A stretch of DNA of 61,540 nt, taken from Planctomycetota bacterium. Its GTDB lineage: Bacteria; Planctomycetota; GCA-2746535. The notes below the pieces were generated by a model. That model did no database searches and was not told the DNA's origin. It was given only the letters and a program-made list of their open reading frames with translations. The stretch lies in contig NVWA01000034.1 in NCBI GenBank assembly GCA_002746535.1, positions 1 to 61,540 of the forward strand, given 5' to 3'. Positions 8,053-16,467 of the stretch are shown piece by piece. Position numbers and translations under genes: made by a program. The first letter of the stretch is position 1. Each line of letters starts with the position of its first letter.

Positions 8053-9108
8053 ATGAAAATTACCGAAACAACACGTTATTCATTTGAAGATGGCCTAGAC
8101 ATGTTCGTTAATGCTCCCTTAGAAGAACTTCAGGCCATGGCCGATGGAATTCGGCAAATAAAAAACCCCGGTAACAGAATCACCTTTGTGATCGATACCA
8201 ATCCAAATTATACAAATGTCTGTACGGCAGATTGCTTATTTTGTGCTTTTTATCGCAAACCAGGTAGCTCAGAAGGTTATACATTGTCTGTTGACGAGGT
8301 CATGAATATCATCGGAAAAAACAAAGAGTTAGGTGTTACGACTGTTTTATTGCAAGGCGGGCTTCATCCAGATTTAGATATGGAGTTTTATACTTCTTTG
8401 GTGCGCGAAACTATCAAGCGATTTCCTGGGATAAACCCTCATTTTTTCAGTGCACCTGAAATTTATAATATGGCTGAGGTTAATGATCTTTCGCTTGAAG
8501 ATGTTTTGCAAGCTTTATGGGATGCAGGACAACGAACTTTGCCAGGCGGCGGAGCAGAAATTTTATCAGAAAAAATTCGCAAGAAAATTTCGCCTAAAAA
8601 GAATAAAGATAATTTATGGATGAGAGTTCATGAGACAGCTCATAAAGTTGGCTTTAAATCGACCGCAACAATGATGTATGGTTCAGTTGAAACACCAGAA
8701 GATATCCTGATTCATTTACTCGCCATTCGAGAATTGCAAGATATTACAAATGGCTTTACTGCTTTCATACCATGGAGTTACAAGAAAACAAATACACCGC
8801 TTGAGAAGAAAATGCCGGAATGGGCTGGTGAAACGGCTTATTACAGAATCTTAGCATTTGCTAGAATATTTTTGGATAATTTTGATCATATCCAAGGCAC
8901 CTGGTTTTCAGAAGGTAAGGATGTCGGAATTCAATCTCTCGCTTATGGCGTGGATGATTTTGGCGGAACCCTCTTTGATGAGAATGTCCATGCAGCCACA
9001 ACTCATATCAACAAAACCACTATCGATGAAATTTGCGATATGATCCGGGAAGGAAATTATATTCCAGCCCAACGAGATACTCTCTATAATATTATTGAAT
9101 CTTATTAA
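8053..9108 (+). CDS. mqnC: dehypoxanthine futalosine cyclase MqnC (radical SAM)
   Basis: The 351 residues carry the radical-SAM cluster motif CX3CX2C (C57, C61, C64 in VCTADCLFCAFYR), the QGGLHPD segment, LPGGGAEILS, and TATMMYGSVETPEDILIHL, all typical of MqnC. The enzyme converts dehypoxanthine futalosine to its cyclic form in the futalosine route to menaquinone. Two other pathway genes, mqnD and mqnB, lie about 13 kb downstream. It follows a 169-base spacer and precedes an MFS transporter on the same strand. Confidence 0.93.
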   Translation: MKITETTRYSFEDGLDMFVNAPLEELQAMADGIRQIKNPGNRITFVIDTNPNYTNVCTADCLFCAFYRKPGSSEGYTLSVDEVMNIIGKNKELGVTTVLLQGGLHPDLDMEFYTSLVRETIKRFPGINPHFFSAPEIYNMAEVNDLSLEDVLQALWDAGQRTLPGGGAEILSEKIRKKISPKKNKDNLWMRVHETAHKVGFKSTATMMYGSVETPEDILIHLLAIRELQDITNGFTAFIPWSYKKTNTPLEKKMPEWAGETAYYRILAFARIFLDNFDHIQGTWFSEGKDVGIQSLAYGVDDFGGTLFDENVHAATTHINKTTIDEICDMIREGNYIPAQRDTLYNIIESY

Positions 9109-9195
9109 GACATCTCTTAGCAGCTTTTAACTGATATGCTAAACTCATGAAAGCCTAAGCTCAAAACTATAGTAATCTTAACTCATCTGAAAATT

Positions 9196-10347
9196 ATGTC
9201 ACGCGGTTTAATCATTTTATTTTTTTGTCATTTTACGGTAGATTTGTTCACCGGAATCTGGCCATTATATAAAAAACTCGCAAATATTGATTTATATGAA
9301 GCCGGAATAATTGCTATGGTTGGAGGAATTCTTGGAAATTGTTCTCAGTTAATATTTGGCGTTTTTGCAGATAAAGGCTATCGCAAGATATTGTTGCTAG
9401 CGGGCATTCTTTTATCTTCTATGGCTTCATTTTATGCAATCGCCAATTCAAATATAGCTTATTTATTTTTACTTATTTTAACATTTATTGGCTCTTCAAT
9501 GTTTCATCCTGCAGCTACTGGCATGGTAGGCAATTTAACATCTCATAGAAAAGGCTTTTTGATTTCATTATTTGTCGCAGGAGGTGGGCTAGGGCTTGCC
9601 ATTAGCCAAATCGTCTATGCTTTCGTATATGAGCACTTTGAGAAAAACACTTTAATTTTATTGATATTACCATTGGTTGGAATTGTGGCTTATTTCCTTT
9701 TACCTTCTCAAGCCTTTTCAAGTCCAAAGGAAGAAAAAGGCGAGAAGCAGCAAAATATGTTTGCTGCTATTTTTCAAGTTTTTAAAACCTTGAAATGCTT
9801 ATATTTTTTAATGGTAATAAATGCTGCGCTCAACATTGGTGTCATCTTTTTAATTCCAGAACTTATGGAGCAATTAAATATGGGCGATGCTATGATCAAA
9901 GGATTTGGTCACTTTTGTTTTGTCATTGGTGGAGCAACTTTTATTGTGATTACAAGTGGTCTCTCTGATCGCTTTGGTTATAAAAATATAATTATTGCTT
10001 CATTGCTTGTTGCTTTGCCCATATGGTATTTATTTCTTAACAGCGAAATAGACTCCCTTGTTCTCAAGTCTATCCTCTTTGTTTGTTTAGGTGGCGCACT
10101 TAGTATTTGCAATCCTATCGGAGTAGCCCTCGGCCAACATCTACTACCAAAACAATCAAGTCTTGTGAGCGCATTATTAATGGGTTGTGCGTGGGCTCTT
10201 GGTAGCCTTGGTGTATTGCTAACAAGTTTTCTGGCAAAAAAATTCAATCCAATTTTTGCTCTAAACATATTGGGGATATGTATGGTTCTCAATATTGTCA
10301 TCGCTTCATTTTTACCCAACATTAAAAAATCAGGCAAAACCGAATAG
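9196..10347 (+). CDS. MFS transporter, fosmidomycin-resistance-like
   Basis: The 383-residue protein is polytopic, with about 11-12 hydrophobic segments. It has an MFS loop 2/3 region with FADKGYRKILLLAGI and the SSMFHPAATGMVGNLTSHRKG stretch (written in part), which resembles the Fsr fosmidomycin-resistance branch. A central charged loop (SPKEEKGEKQQN) separates the two halves. It probably exports small compounds, but the substrate cannot be read. It lies 87 bases after mqnC and could be cotranscribed with it. Confidence 0.8.
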   Translation: MSRGLIILFFCHFTVDLFTGIWPLYKKLANIDLYEAGIIAMVGGILGNCSQLIFGVFADKGYRKILLLAGILLSSMASFYAIANSNIAYLFLLILTFIGSSMFHPAATGMVGNLTSHRKGFLISLFVAGGGLGLAISQIVYAFVYEHFEKNTLILLILPLVGIVAYFLLPSQAFSSPKEEKGEKQQNMFAAIFQVFKTLKCLYFLMVINAALNIGVIFLIPELMEQLNMGDAMIKGFGHFCFVIGGATFIVITSGLSDRFGYKNIIIASLLVALPIWYLFLNSEIDSLVLKSILFVCLGGALSICNPIGVALGQHLLPKQSSLVSALLMGCAWALGSLGVLLTSFLAKKFNPIFALNILGICMVLNIVIASFLPNIKKSGKTE

Positions 10348-10655
10348 TTTCTATCATTTTTACCGAAGTAGTTTTAATGCATTATTACATTAAGCTAAAA
10401 TTAATTATGCAATATATCAATGTAATATTTAATTTAAAAATATCATAAACTACTTAAATATAAGTATTTATGTTATATATAAGCATCTACTTTATTTTTA
10501 TTGCATTATCAATGCTATTTTTAAATATAATAGTTGCTATTTATATTACAGTAAATAGGATCCCAATTCAATTTTTTGAAAAGTAACAACAAGTGACTTT
10601 TTATTTCATTTGCATGGGCAAATGAATGTTTAATTTTTTTTATCAAGGAGAAGTA
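10348..10655. other. AT-rich spacer without gene
   Basis: No ORF, tRNA or convincing terminator was found. The stretch is AT-rich with short A/T palindromes and ends with an AAGGAG motif (about 10645) that serves the next gene. Confidence 0.5.
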
Positions 10656-11060
10656 ATGAAGTTCAATTCTATTTTATCATTGTGTGTATGCTTAAGCGCC
10701 GTTTTATTTTTTTCACAATCGGTTGCAGCTGAAGAAAATGAAAAACCTGCTAAAGCCAAAAAAGAAAAAAAAGTGGTAGCACCAATGGAAGACCTAACGC
10801 ACACAGGAGTTGTGGAAGAAAAGAAAAACAAAAAAAGAAATACTTTTTATTTAAAAACGGCAGCGGGAAAAATTAGATTGCCGGTATCCCCCAAAAAATC
10901 TAAAAACCCAATAGTATTAGCAAGCTTTGTAGGCAAAAAAGTAACCGTAACGGGCAAAGGCTATATCAAAGTTAAGACAACTAAAAAAGGTGAATCAAAA
11001 AGTATTCAATATAAGAAACTGCTATCAGTAAAAGAAACTGAAGGTGAAAAAGCAAAATAG
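10656..11060 (+). CDS. small secreted Lys-rich protein
   Basis: The 134 residues begin with a signal peptide (KFNSILSLCVCLSAVLFF, cleaved probably after SVAA) and a Lys/Glu-rich linker. A beta-rich part follows with THTGVVEEKKNKKRNTFYLK, GKIRLPVS and FVGKKVTVTGKGYIKVKT, which looks like a small OB-type fold. The start was chosen at 10656 because AAGGAG precedes it at the right spacing; an ATG 30 bases earlier is also in frame but lacks a Shine-Dalgarno. No family is certain. A strong hairpin follows at 11086-11116. Confidence 0.7.
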   Translation: MKFNSILSLCVCLSAVLFFSQSVAAEENEKPAKAKKEKKVVAPMEDLTHTGVVEEKKNKKRNTFYLKTAAGKIRLPVSPKKSKNPIVLASFVGKKVTVTGKGYIKVKTTKKGESKSIQYKKLLSVKETEGEKAK

Positions 11061-11085
11061 AAATAATTCTTCTATTTAAACTTTA

Positions 11086-11116
11086 ACCTCTCATTTAAGC
11101 AAAGTAAATGAGAGGT
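11086..11116. terminator. hairpin between convergent genes
   Basis: A perfect 12-bp stem (ACCTCTCATTTA paired with TAAATGAGAGGT) encloses a 7-base loop. T-rich sequence lies on both sides, so it may terminate both the small secreted protein gene and the convergent RNB gene. Confidence 0.75.
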
Positions 11117-11222
11117 CTTCGGCTTTAATATTTAAGTCGAGCAAATTTAAAAGAATTTGTAATTCATTATTAAAATGCCATGAATCAGCATATAGCTCCT
11201 TAAATTAGAAACACTCAGTATT

Positions 11223-13040
11223 TTAAATTTCTTTAAATTGAATGGATAGATCCGGAAGGTCTATGCTAATGGCTTTTAGAGTGATGGATTCATTGAGTGC
11301 TAGTGACTTATCTTTTGGTTTATGTTTGAATTCAAGGGCTAGTTCTGGAATCATGAAAAGGGAATATTTCTCTTCTTTGACAACATGTATCGCTGTCCAT
11401 TCTTTATCGATATTTTGTTTAACATAGACTAATGTCCAGTGTTTATTTGAAAAGCGTGAGGCTTTTATGATGGGCGGTAAAGATAAATCAAGTTGATGAA
11501 TTTTAAGTTTGAGTTCTTTTGTCGTCATTCTTTCTTCATTTTTTAAATGAGCTCTTAATTGTTGGTGGACAATTAAATCTTGAACTCTACGTAAAGGGCT
11601 GGTAGCTCTAGTGTATTGTTTGATCCCTAACCCAAAATGCGCGCCTGCCTGAACTTTAATTACGCTTCGTTTAAATTTTCGACGGTAGGCAAACATGCCA
11701 GCTAAATCAGTGGGTGATTGCAATTCATCTGGAGCTTCTTGTACTGCGTAGGGTATTGGAATGTCCTCTTTTTCGCAATAGGCCGCAATAGCCTCACCTG
11801 CTAATATCATTGCCTCTGCTACCATTTGACGACTTTTTGAGCTTTTGATAGGTTCAATGCTGATTTGATTTCCGTTATCTTTGACTCTGATATTTACTTC
11901 AGGTAAGTCTAGGTTAGAGGCATTATTTTTTAGTCTTCTTTGCTCGCTTAATTGCGTGATGTTATATAGTTCAGTAAAAGGGGATTCGCTGATCTTTTCA
12001 TCGACTTCATTATATGATAATCGTTTTACATTTACCCAGCTTATGCAAGGTTTAAAATCAATGACTTGTCCTTCGTCATTTAATGTAATTGCAAAAGAAA
12101 ATGCCGGAGATTTTTCTTGTATCCCCATCCCAAATATTTCGGTGAAAACCTTGGGCAATAAGGGGATGGTTTTTTCTGGTAAATAAGCACTTGAGCCTCT
12201 TGCAATGCACTCTAAATCTAGGGGGGTGTCTGATTTGATAATGGCTGAAACATCCGCGATATGCACCCAGAGAGTATTTCCCTCTAGAGCAATAGCATCA
12301 TCAGGATCTTGGTTTCCAACATCATCAATGGCGTAACTGTTAAGGTGGGTGAGATCAACTCTCTCTTCGTCAGGTAATTTATAGGAATCCGTTAATTGTG
12401 GAGGTTCTGGTAATTCATATCTTTGTAGATATGGATTTTGAAATTCCCAGTAGTTGATTTTAATTAATAGGCGATGAGCATTTTCAGGTAATTGTTCTAT
12501 TTTTAATTCATGAAGAATTTTGCTTTCTTGGATTTTACCCCAAGCTAAGCGCTCAAGTTCTTTTATATAAGGAGCGTCATCTTCAATAATAGAACCAGAC
12601 TTTATACGAGAGATAAAATCTTTCCATTTTGTATTTGCTTCTTCTTTTTCTTTTTTTGCTTGTAGCTTTTCATCAATATCTTTTTGGCTTTTCCCTTGAA
12701 TTTGGTGAATGGTGCCAAAGAAATATAAGCCCTCATTTAGTAGCATATATGTGCTTAAAGCCTGTTTTGCAGTAAAGTCATCATATAACAGATCACTCAA
12801 ATCTTCTAGGGATATGGCTTCTTCTCGAGAGTAATCTAATGCTTCAGTTAAGTTTGAGCCTATGCAGACTTCAATTGAAAAGTCATATAATGGACCATCA
12901 TGAATAAGTTCTAATTCATGTTCACGAACTTTTTTTGTTTTGCCTGTCGCATATAAAATGGTGAGCTTATCACTGACCTCTTTTACAATAATGGGCAGTT
13001 TTTTATAAAGACACAAGCTGTGTTGGTTTATGTTGGTCAT
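11223..13040 (-). CDS. RNB-domain 3'-5' exoribonuclease (RNase II/R family)
   Basis: The 605 residues contain a full RNB catalytic domain. The metal-binding Asp cluster is in YAIDDVGNQDPDDAIAL, followed by LWVHIADVSAIIK, ARGSSAYLPEKTIPLLP and the ATSPLRRVQDLIVHQQL segment. The enzyme degrades single-stranded RNA from the 3' end. The N-terminal part is divergent and does not show classical cold-shock domains, and the C-terminal part looks like a weak S1 fold, as in the cyanobacterial/chloroplast-type RNB proteins. It follows the DEAD-box helicase gene by 81 bases, a pairing that suggests joint RNA turnover. Confidence 0.9.
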   Translation of the reverse strand: MTNINQHSLCLYKKLPIIVKEVSDKLTILYATGKTKKVREHELELIHDGPLYDFSIEVCIGSNLTEALDYSREEAISLEDLSDLLYDDFTAKQALSTYMLLNEGLYFFGTIHQIQGKSQKDIDEKLQAKKEKEEANTKWKDFISRIKSGSIIEDDAPYIKELERLAWGKIQESKILHELKIEQLPENAHRLLIKINYWEFQNPYLQRYELPEPPQLTDSYKLPDEERVDLTHLNSYAIDDVGNQDPDDAIALEGNTLWVHIADVSAIIKSDTPLDLECIARGSSAYLPEKTIPLLPKVFTEIFGMGIQEKSPAFSFAITLNDEGQVIDFKPCISWVNVKRLSYNEVDEKISESPFTELYNITQLSEQRRLKNNASNLDLPEVNIRVKDNGNQISIEPIKSSKSRQMVAEAMILAGEAIAAYCEKEDIPIPYAVQEAPDELQSPTDLAGMFAYRRKFKRSVIKVQAGAHFGLGIKQYTRATSPLRRVQDLIVHQQLRAHLKNEERMTTKELKLKIHQLDLSLPPIIKASRFSNKHWTLVYVKQNIDKEWTAIHVVKEEKYSLFMIPELALEFKHKPKDKSLALNESITLKAISIDLPDLSIQFKEI

Positions 13041-13121
13041 GATTTAGAAATGTTAAGCAAGGTGCCCAAAGTCCAAGAATAGTTTTAAATAATATGTAAG
13101 CTTTCTAGAGTTCGAGATTTT

Positions 13122-14489
13122 TTACAATCCTTGCCCAAAACCTTTTGGTGTTTCAAAAGAAGTTTTACCAAAGGCATAGCTGCCATCGGCTGAATTTTCA
13201 TTTATATCACTAGCTGATTCAGGTTCTTTAATTACAGGTACTTTTTCTTCTTCTTTTCCTTCATCTTTACCAAAATTGGAATTCCTACGATCGATCTCAT
13301 TGCCATTTTCATCTAGAGCAGTGAAAAAATCTTCAATGATAAACTCTGGAATCTGCATATTGATTCCTTTTTCTATTTTAGAAAATGTCTCGCCATCAGC
13401 TCGTGTAACAAAACTGAACGCTTTTCCCGATTCACCCATTCGTGCTGTTCGGCCAACTCTATGGATATAATCTTCAACTTCATCAGGCAGGTCAAAATTA
13501 ATAACATGTGTTATTCCATCAATATGTAAACCACGACTTGCTACATCTGTAGCAACTAAATATTTAAATTTCCCTGATTTAAAATCTTGCAAAACCTTGT
13601 CTCTTTTATATTGAGGAAGGTCTCCATGAATTTGACCTACTTCATAATCTTTAGTAATTAGTTTTTCATGAAGTATTTTGCATTGGTTTTTTGTTCGACA
13701 AAACAAGAGACACTTATCTGGTTGCTGATCTTTGATGATCGTATACATCAAAGCCCTTTTTCTAGTAATATTGACGGCAATGTAATATTGTTCAAAGGTA
13801 CTTAAATCAATAGTTGTTTCTTCCTTTATATCTATAAATTTTGGGTTGATTAATAATTGGTCTGCCAAATTCATTATTTTGCCATCAAAGGTTGCCGAAA
13901 ATAATGCCGTATTTTTAATGTTAGTAAAGTGACTTAATATTTCTCTTGTATCATCTAAAAAGCCCATATCTAATAAGCGATCGGCTTCATCTAAGATAAC
14001 CATTTCTATGTCATTTGTTGCGACTTTGCCCTTGCCTACTAAATCCAACAAACGACCAGTAGTGGCTATGATAAATTGGTGCGGTTTTGCAAGACCTTTT
14101 AATTGTTTACCCATATCTTTACCACCGACAAGGGAAACGCCCGTAATTCCTTTGGGTCCCAATATTTTTAATTCTTCAAAAATCTGCAAGCTCAACTCTC
14201 TTGTCGGAGCGATGATAACAACTTTCTTGATCTCACCTTTTAGTACTCGTTGAATAACAGGAAGTAAAAAAGCAGCTGTTTTACCAGAACCCGTTTTTGC
14301 TTTACCAATAACATCTTGACCCTCTAAAAGAGCAGGAATTACTTCAACCTGAATCTCGGAAGGATGTTCATACCCAACCTCAGAGACTTTTTCAAGAACT
14401 TCTTTTTCTAGCCCTAATGCTTTAAATTCTTCGTTTTGTTCAACGGGTGTTTTGTCTTCGTTCTTATTTTGTGAATTATCGTCACTCAT
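13122..14489 (-). CDS. DEAD-box ATP-dependent RNA helicase
   Basis: The 455 residues carry all the family motifs: a Q-motif region near EFKALGL, motif I AKTGSGKT, Ia PTRELSLQ, II LDEADRLLDMGF, III SAT, then HGDLPQYKRD, ATDVASRGLHI and VI HRVGRTARMG. The C-terminal 60 residues are acidic and low-complexity. The enzyme unwinds short RNA duplexes, in ribosome assembly or RNA decay. It starts 17 bases after rpe with AGGA upstream of the ATG. The exact subclass (RhlE/CsdA-like) was not decided. Confidence 0.94.
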   Translation of the reverse strand: MSDDNSQNKNEDKTPVEQNEEFKALGLEKEVLEKVSEVGYEHPSEIQVEVIPALLEGQDVIGKAKTGSGKTAAFLLPVIQRVLKGEIKKVVIIAPTRELSLQIFEELKILGPKGITGVSLVGGKDMGKQLKGLAKPHQFIIATTGRLLDLVGKGKVATNDIEMVILDEADRLLDMGFLDDTREILSHFTNIKNTALFSATFDGKIMNLADQLLINPKFIDIKEETTIDLSTFEQYYIAVNITRKRALMYTIIKDQQPDKCLLFCRTKNQCKILHEKLITKDYEVGQIHGDLPQYKRDKVLQDFKSGKFKYLVATDVASRGLHIDGITHVINFDLPDEVEDYIHRVGRTARMGESGKAFSFVTRADGETFSKIEKGINMQIPEFIIEDFFTALDENGNEIDRRNSNFGKDEGKEEEKVPVIKEPESASDINENSADGSYAFGKTSFETPKGFGQGL

Positions 14490-14506
14490 ATTATTTCCTG
14501 CTTTTC

Positions 14507-15165
14507 TTAACTGCGTAGAATGTGAATTATTTTTGATCGATCATCAGCTTTAAAAAAAGCCGTTCCGGCCACTAATACATTGGCACCAGCCTCTTTAGCT
14601 AATATAACAGTTTCTTCATTTATGCCTCCATCAACCTCCAGGTCAATGTCTCTCGTCGTATTATTGATCATTTTTCTGATTTCTTGAATTTTAGGTAAAC
14701 ATTCATGGATGAATGACTGACCACCAAATCCTGGATGTACAGTCATAACTAATACTAAATCTATTTCATTAATTATATCTTTAATAGCTGATGCCGGAGT
14801 ATCAGGGTTCAATGATATGCCTACTTTTTTACAGCCAAATTCTCGGTATTGTTTAATTACTTCAGAAGCTTTTTCGTTTGTTACCTCAATATGAAATGTT
14901 AATCCATCGGCACCAGCCTTGTGAAATATTTCTCCATATTTCATTGGATCTGTCACCATAAGATGAACATCCAGAAATAAATCGGTTGATTTTCTAATGG
15001 ACTCAACTACAGGTGTCCCAATGCTTAAGTTTGGAACAAAGTGACCATCCATGATGTCAACATGTAACATGTCTGCACCACAAGATTTTACAGAATCTAG
15101 TTCCTGTTGTAGTTGGCTAAAATCAGCCGCAAGTATTGATGGCGCGGCTTTTATTTTGATTTCAT
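14507..15165 (-). CDS. rpe: ribulose-phosphate 3-epimerase with disrupted start
   Basis: The sequence is typical of Rpe: APSILAADFS near the N-terminus, LHVDIMDGHFVPNLSIG, VHLMV, MTVHPGFGGQSF, DLEVDGGI and VAGTAFF. It interconverts ribulose-5-phosphate and xylulose-5-phosphate. The reading frame is open back past APSIL but has no ATG, GTG or TTG upstream of residue M (15070). An ATG at 15165, directly after the pgk stop, is in the other frame and ends after four codons. One extra A in the run following that ATG would give a normal start and a 218-residue protein. Either a one-base deletion, a read error in an A run, a non-standard start or a -1 slip on AAAA is involved. Confidence 0.9.
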
Positions 15166-16350
15166 TTACAGATCGTTTAATGCTGAAACACCCGGTAAAA
15201 TTTTTCCTTCAAGCAATTCTAGGGATGCTCCTCCGCCAGTCGATATATGTGACATTTTATTGGCATAGCCGAAAATTTTAACGGCTGCGGCTGTATCGCC
15301 ACCTCCGATGATTGTCGTGGTGTCAGTTAATTCTGCTAAAGTTTTGGCAATAAATTTTGTTCCTTCGGCAAATTTTTCAATTTCAAAAACACCCACGGGG
15401 CCATTCCAAATGACAGATTTACTTTCTTTTAATACGGCACCAAATTTTTTCATGCTCTCTGGACCTATATCAATTCCTTCCCAGCCATCGGGAATATCAC
15501 CTTTAATTACTTGCGTATTAGCATTTTCGTTAAACGCATCGGCAACTAAAAAATCACTTGGCAATAATACCTCAACACCTTTATCCTTGGCTTTTTCCAA
15601 TATTTTATCAATTAATGGCAAGCTACTCTCATCAAGTAGAGAGTCGCCAATTTTGATACCTTTGTGTTTTAAAAAGGTGTAAGCCATTCCGCCACCAATG
15701 ATTAGATGATTGACTTTATTTAATAAATTAAATATCACAGGTATTTTATCTTTAACTTTTGCACCACCCAAAATTGCAACAAATGGTCTTTTGGGGTTCT
15801 CTAAGGTTTTATCAAAGTAAGTTAATTCTTTGTCTAGTAATAATCCTGCTCCACTAGGTAGAAATTTTGCAACACCTTCGGTTGAAGCATGTGCTCTATG
15901 AGAAGTACCAAAAGCATCATTAATATATATATCTGCATTAGAAGCTAATTTTTGTGCAAAGATTGGGTTGTTTGCTTCTTCCTCATTGTGGAACCTTAGA
16001 TTTTCTAGCAAGAGAACGTTTCCAGGTTCTAGATCTACAGATAAATTATCGACTTCATTTCCAATACAGTCTCCAGCTAATTTAACCTCTTTACCTAAAA
16101 GTTTTGAAAGGTGATCACAAGCAGGTCTTAATGAAAATTCAGGTTTTACTTCTCCTTTTGGACGGCCTAAATGACTCATCAAAATCAGTGAAGCTCCTTG
16201 AGCTAATACATATTCAATTGTTGGCATAGCCATGGAAATTCTGTTATCATCCGTGATTTGTAAATTCTCATCCAATGGGACATTAAAATCGACCCTCATC
16301 AATACTCTTTTGCCGTCTAAATCAAAATCTTTGACTGATTTTTTTGCCAT
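15166..16350 (-). CDS. pgk: phosphoglycerate kinase
   Basis: The 394 residues match full-length Pgk: KRVLMRVDFNVPL near the N-terminus, SHLGRPKGE, LLLENLRFHNEEEANN, INDAFGTSHRAHAST, ILGGAKVKDKIPV, WNGPVGVFE and the C-terminal GGGDTAAAVK and STGGGASLELLEGK. It transfers phosphate from 1,3-bisphosphoglycerate to ADP in glycolysis. The rpe sequence follows directly, and the ATG remnant of rpe touches the pgk stop codon, so the two are coupled. Confidence 0.97.
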   Translation of the reverse strand: MAKKSVKDFDLDGKRVLMRVDFNVPLDENLQITDDNRISMAMPTIEYVLAQGASLILMSHLGRPKGEVKPEFSLRPACDHLSKLLGKEVKLAGDCIGNEVDNLSVDLEPGNVLLLENLRFHNEEEANNPIFAQKLASNADIYINDAFGTSHRAHASTEGVAKFLPSGAGLLLDKELTYFDKTLENPKRPFVAILGGAKVKDKIPVIFNLLNKVNHLIIGGGMAYTFLKHKGIKIGDSLLDESSLPLIDKILEKAKDKGVEVLLPSDFLVADAFNENANTQVIKGDIPDGWEGIDIGPESMKKFGAVLKESKSVIWNGPVGVFEIEKFAEGTKFIAKTLAELTDTTTIIGGGDTAAAVKIFGYANKMSHISTGGGASLELLEGKILPGVSALNDL

Positions 16351-16467
16351 ACGTCAAGTTTCCTGTAATAATAATTAAACAATTCAAATTTGAGCCTTAC
16401 ATTATATTATTACTCGCCCTTTTACAATGAAAACTCCCTATATTCAATTATTGGAAGCAGATAACAA

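Noticed and set aside
9978..10337. A 119-residue ORF opposite the MFS gene
   Set aside because: It lies wholly inside a clear transporter gene, with composition expected of a complement frame, and has no recognisable domain.
11881..12186. A 101-residue ORF opposite the RNB gene
   Set aside because: It is a complement frame of a strongly conserved catalytic domain.
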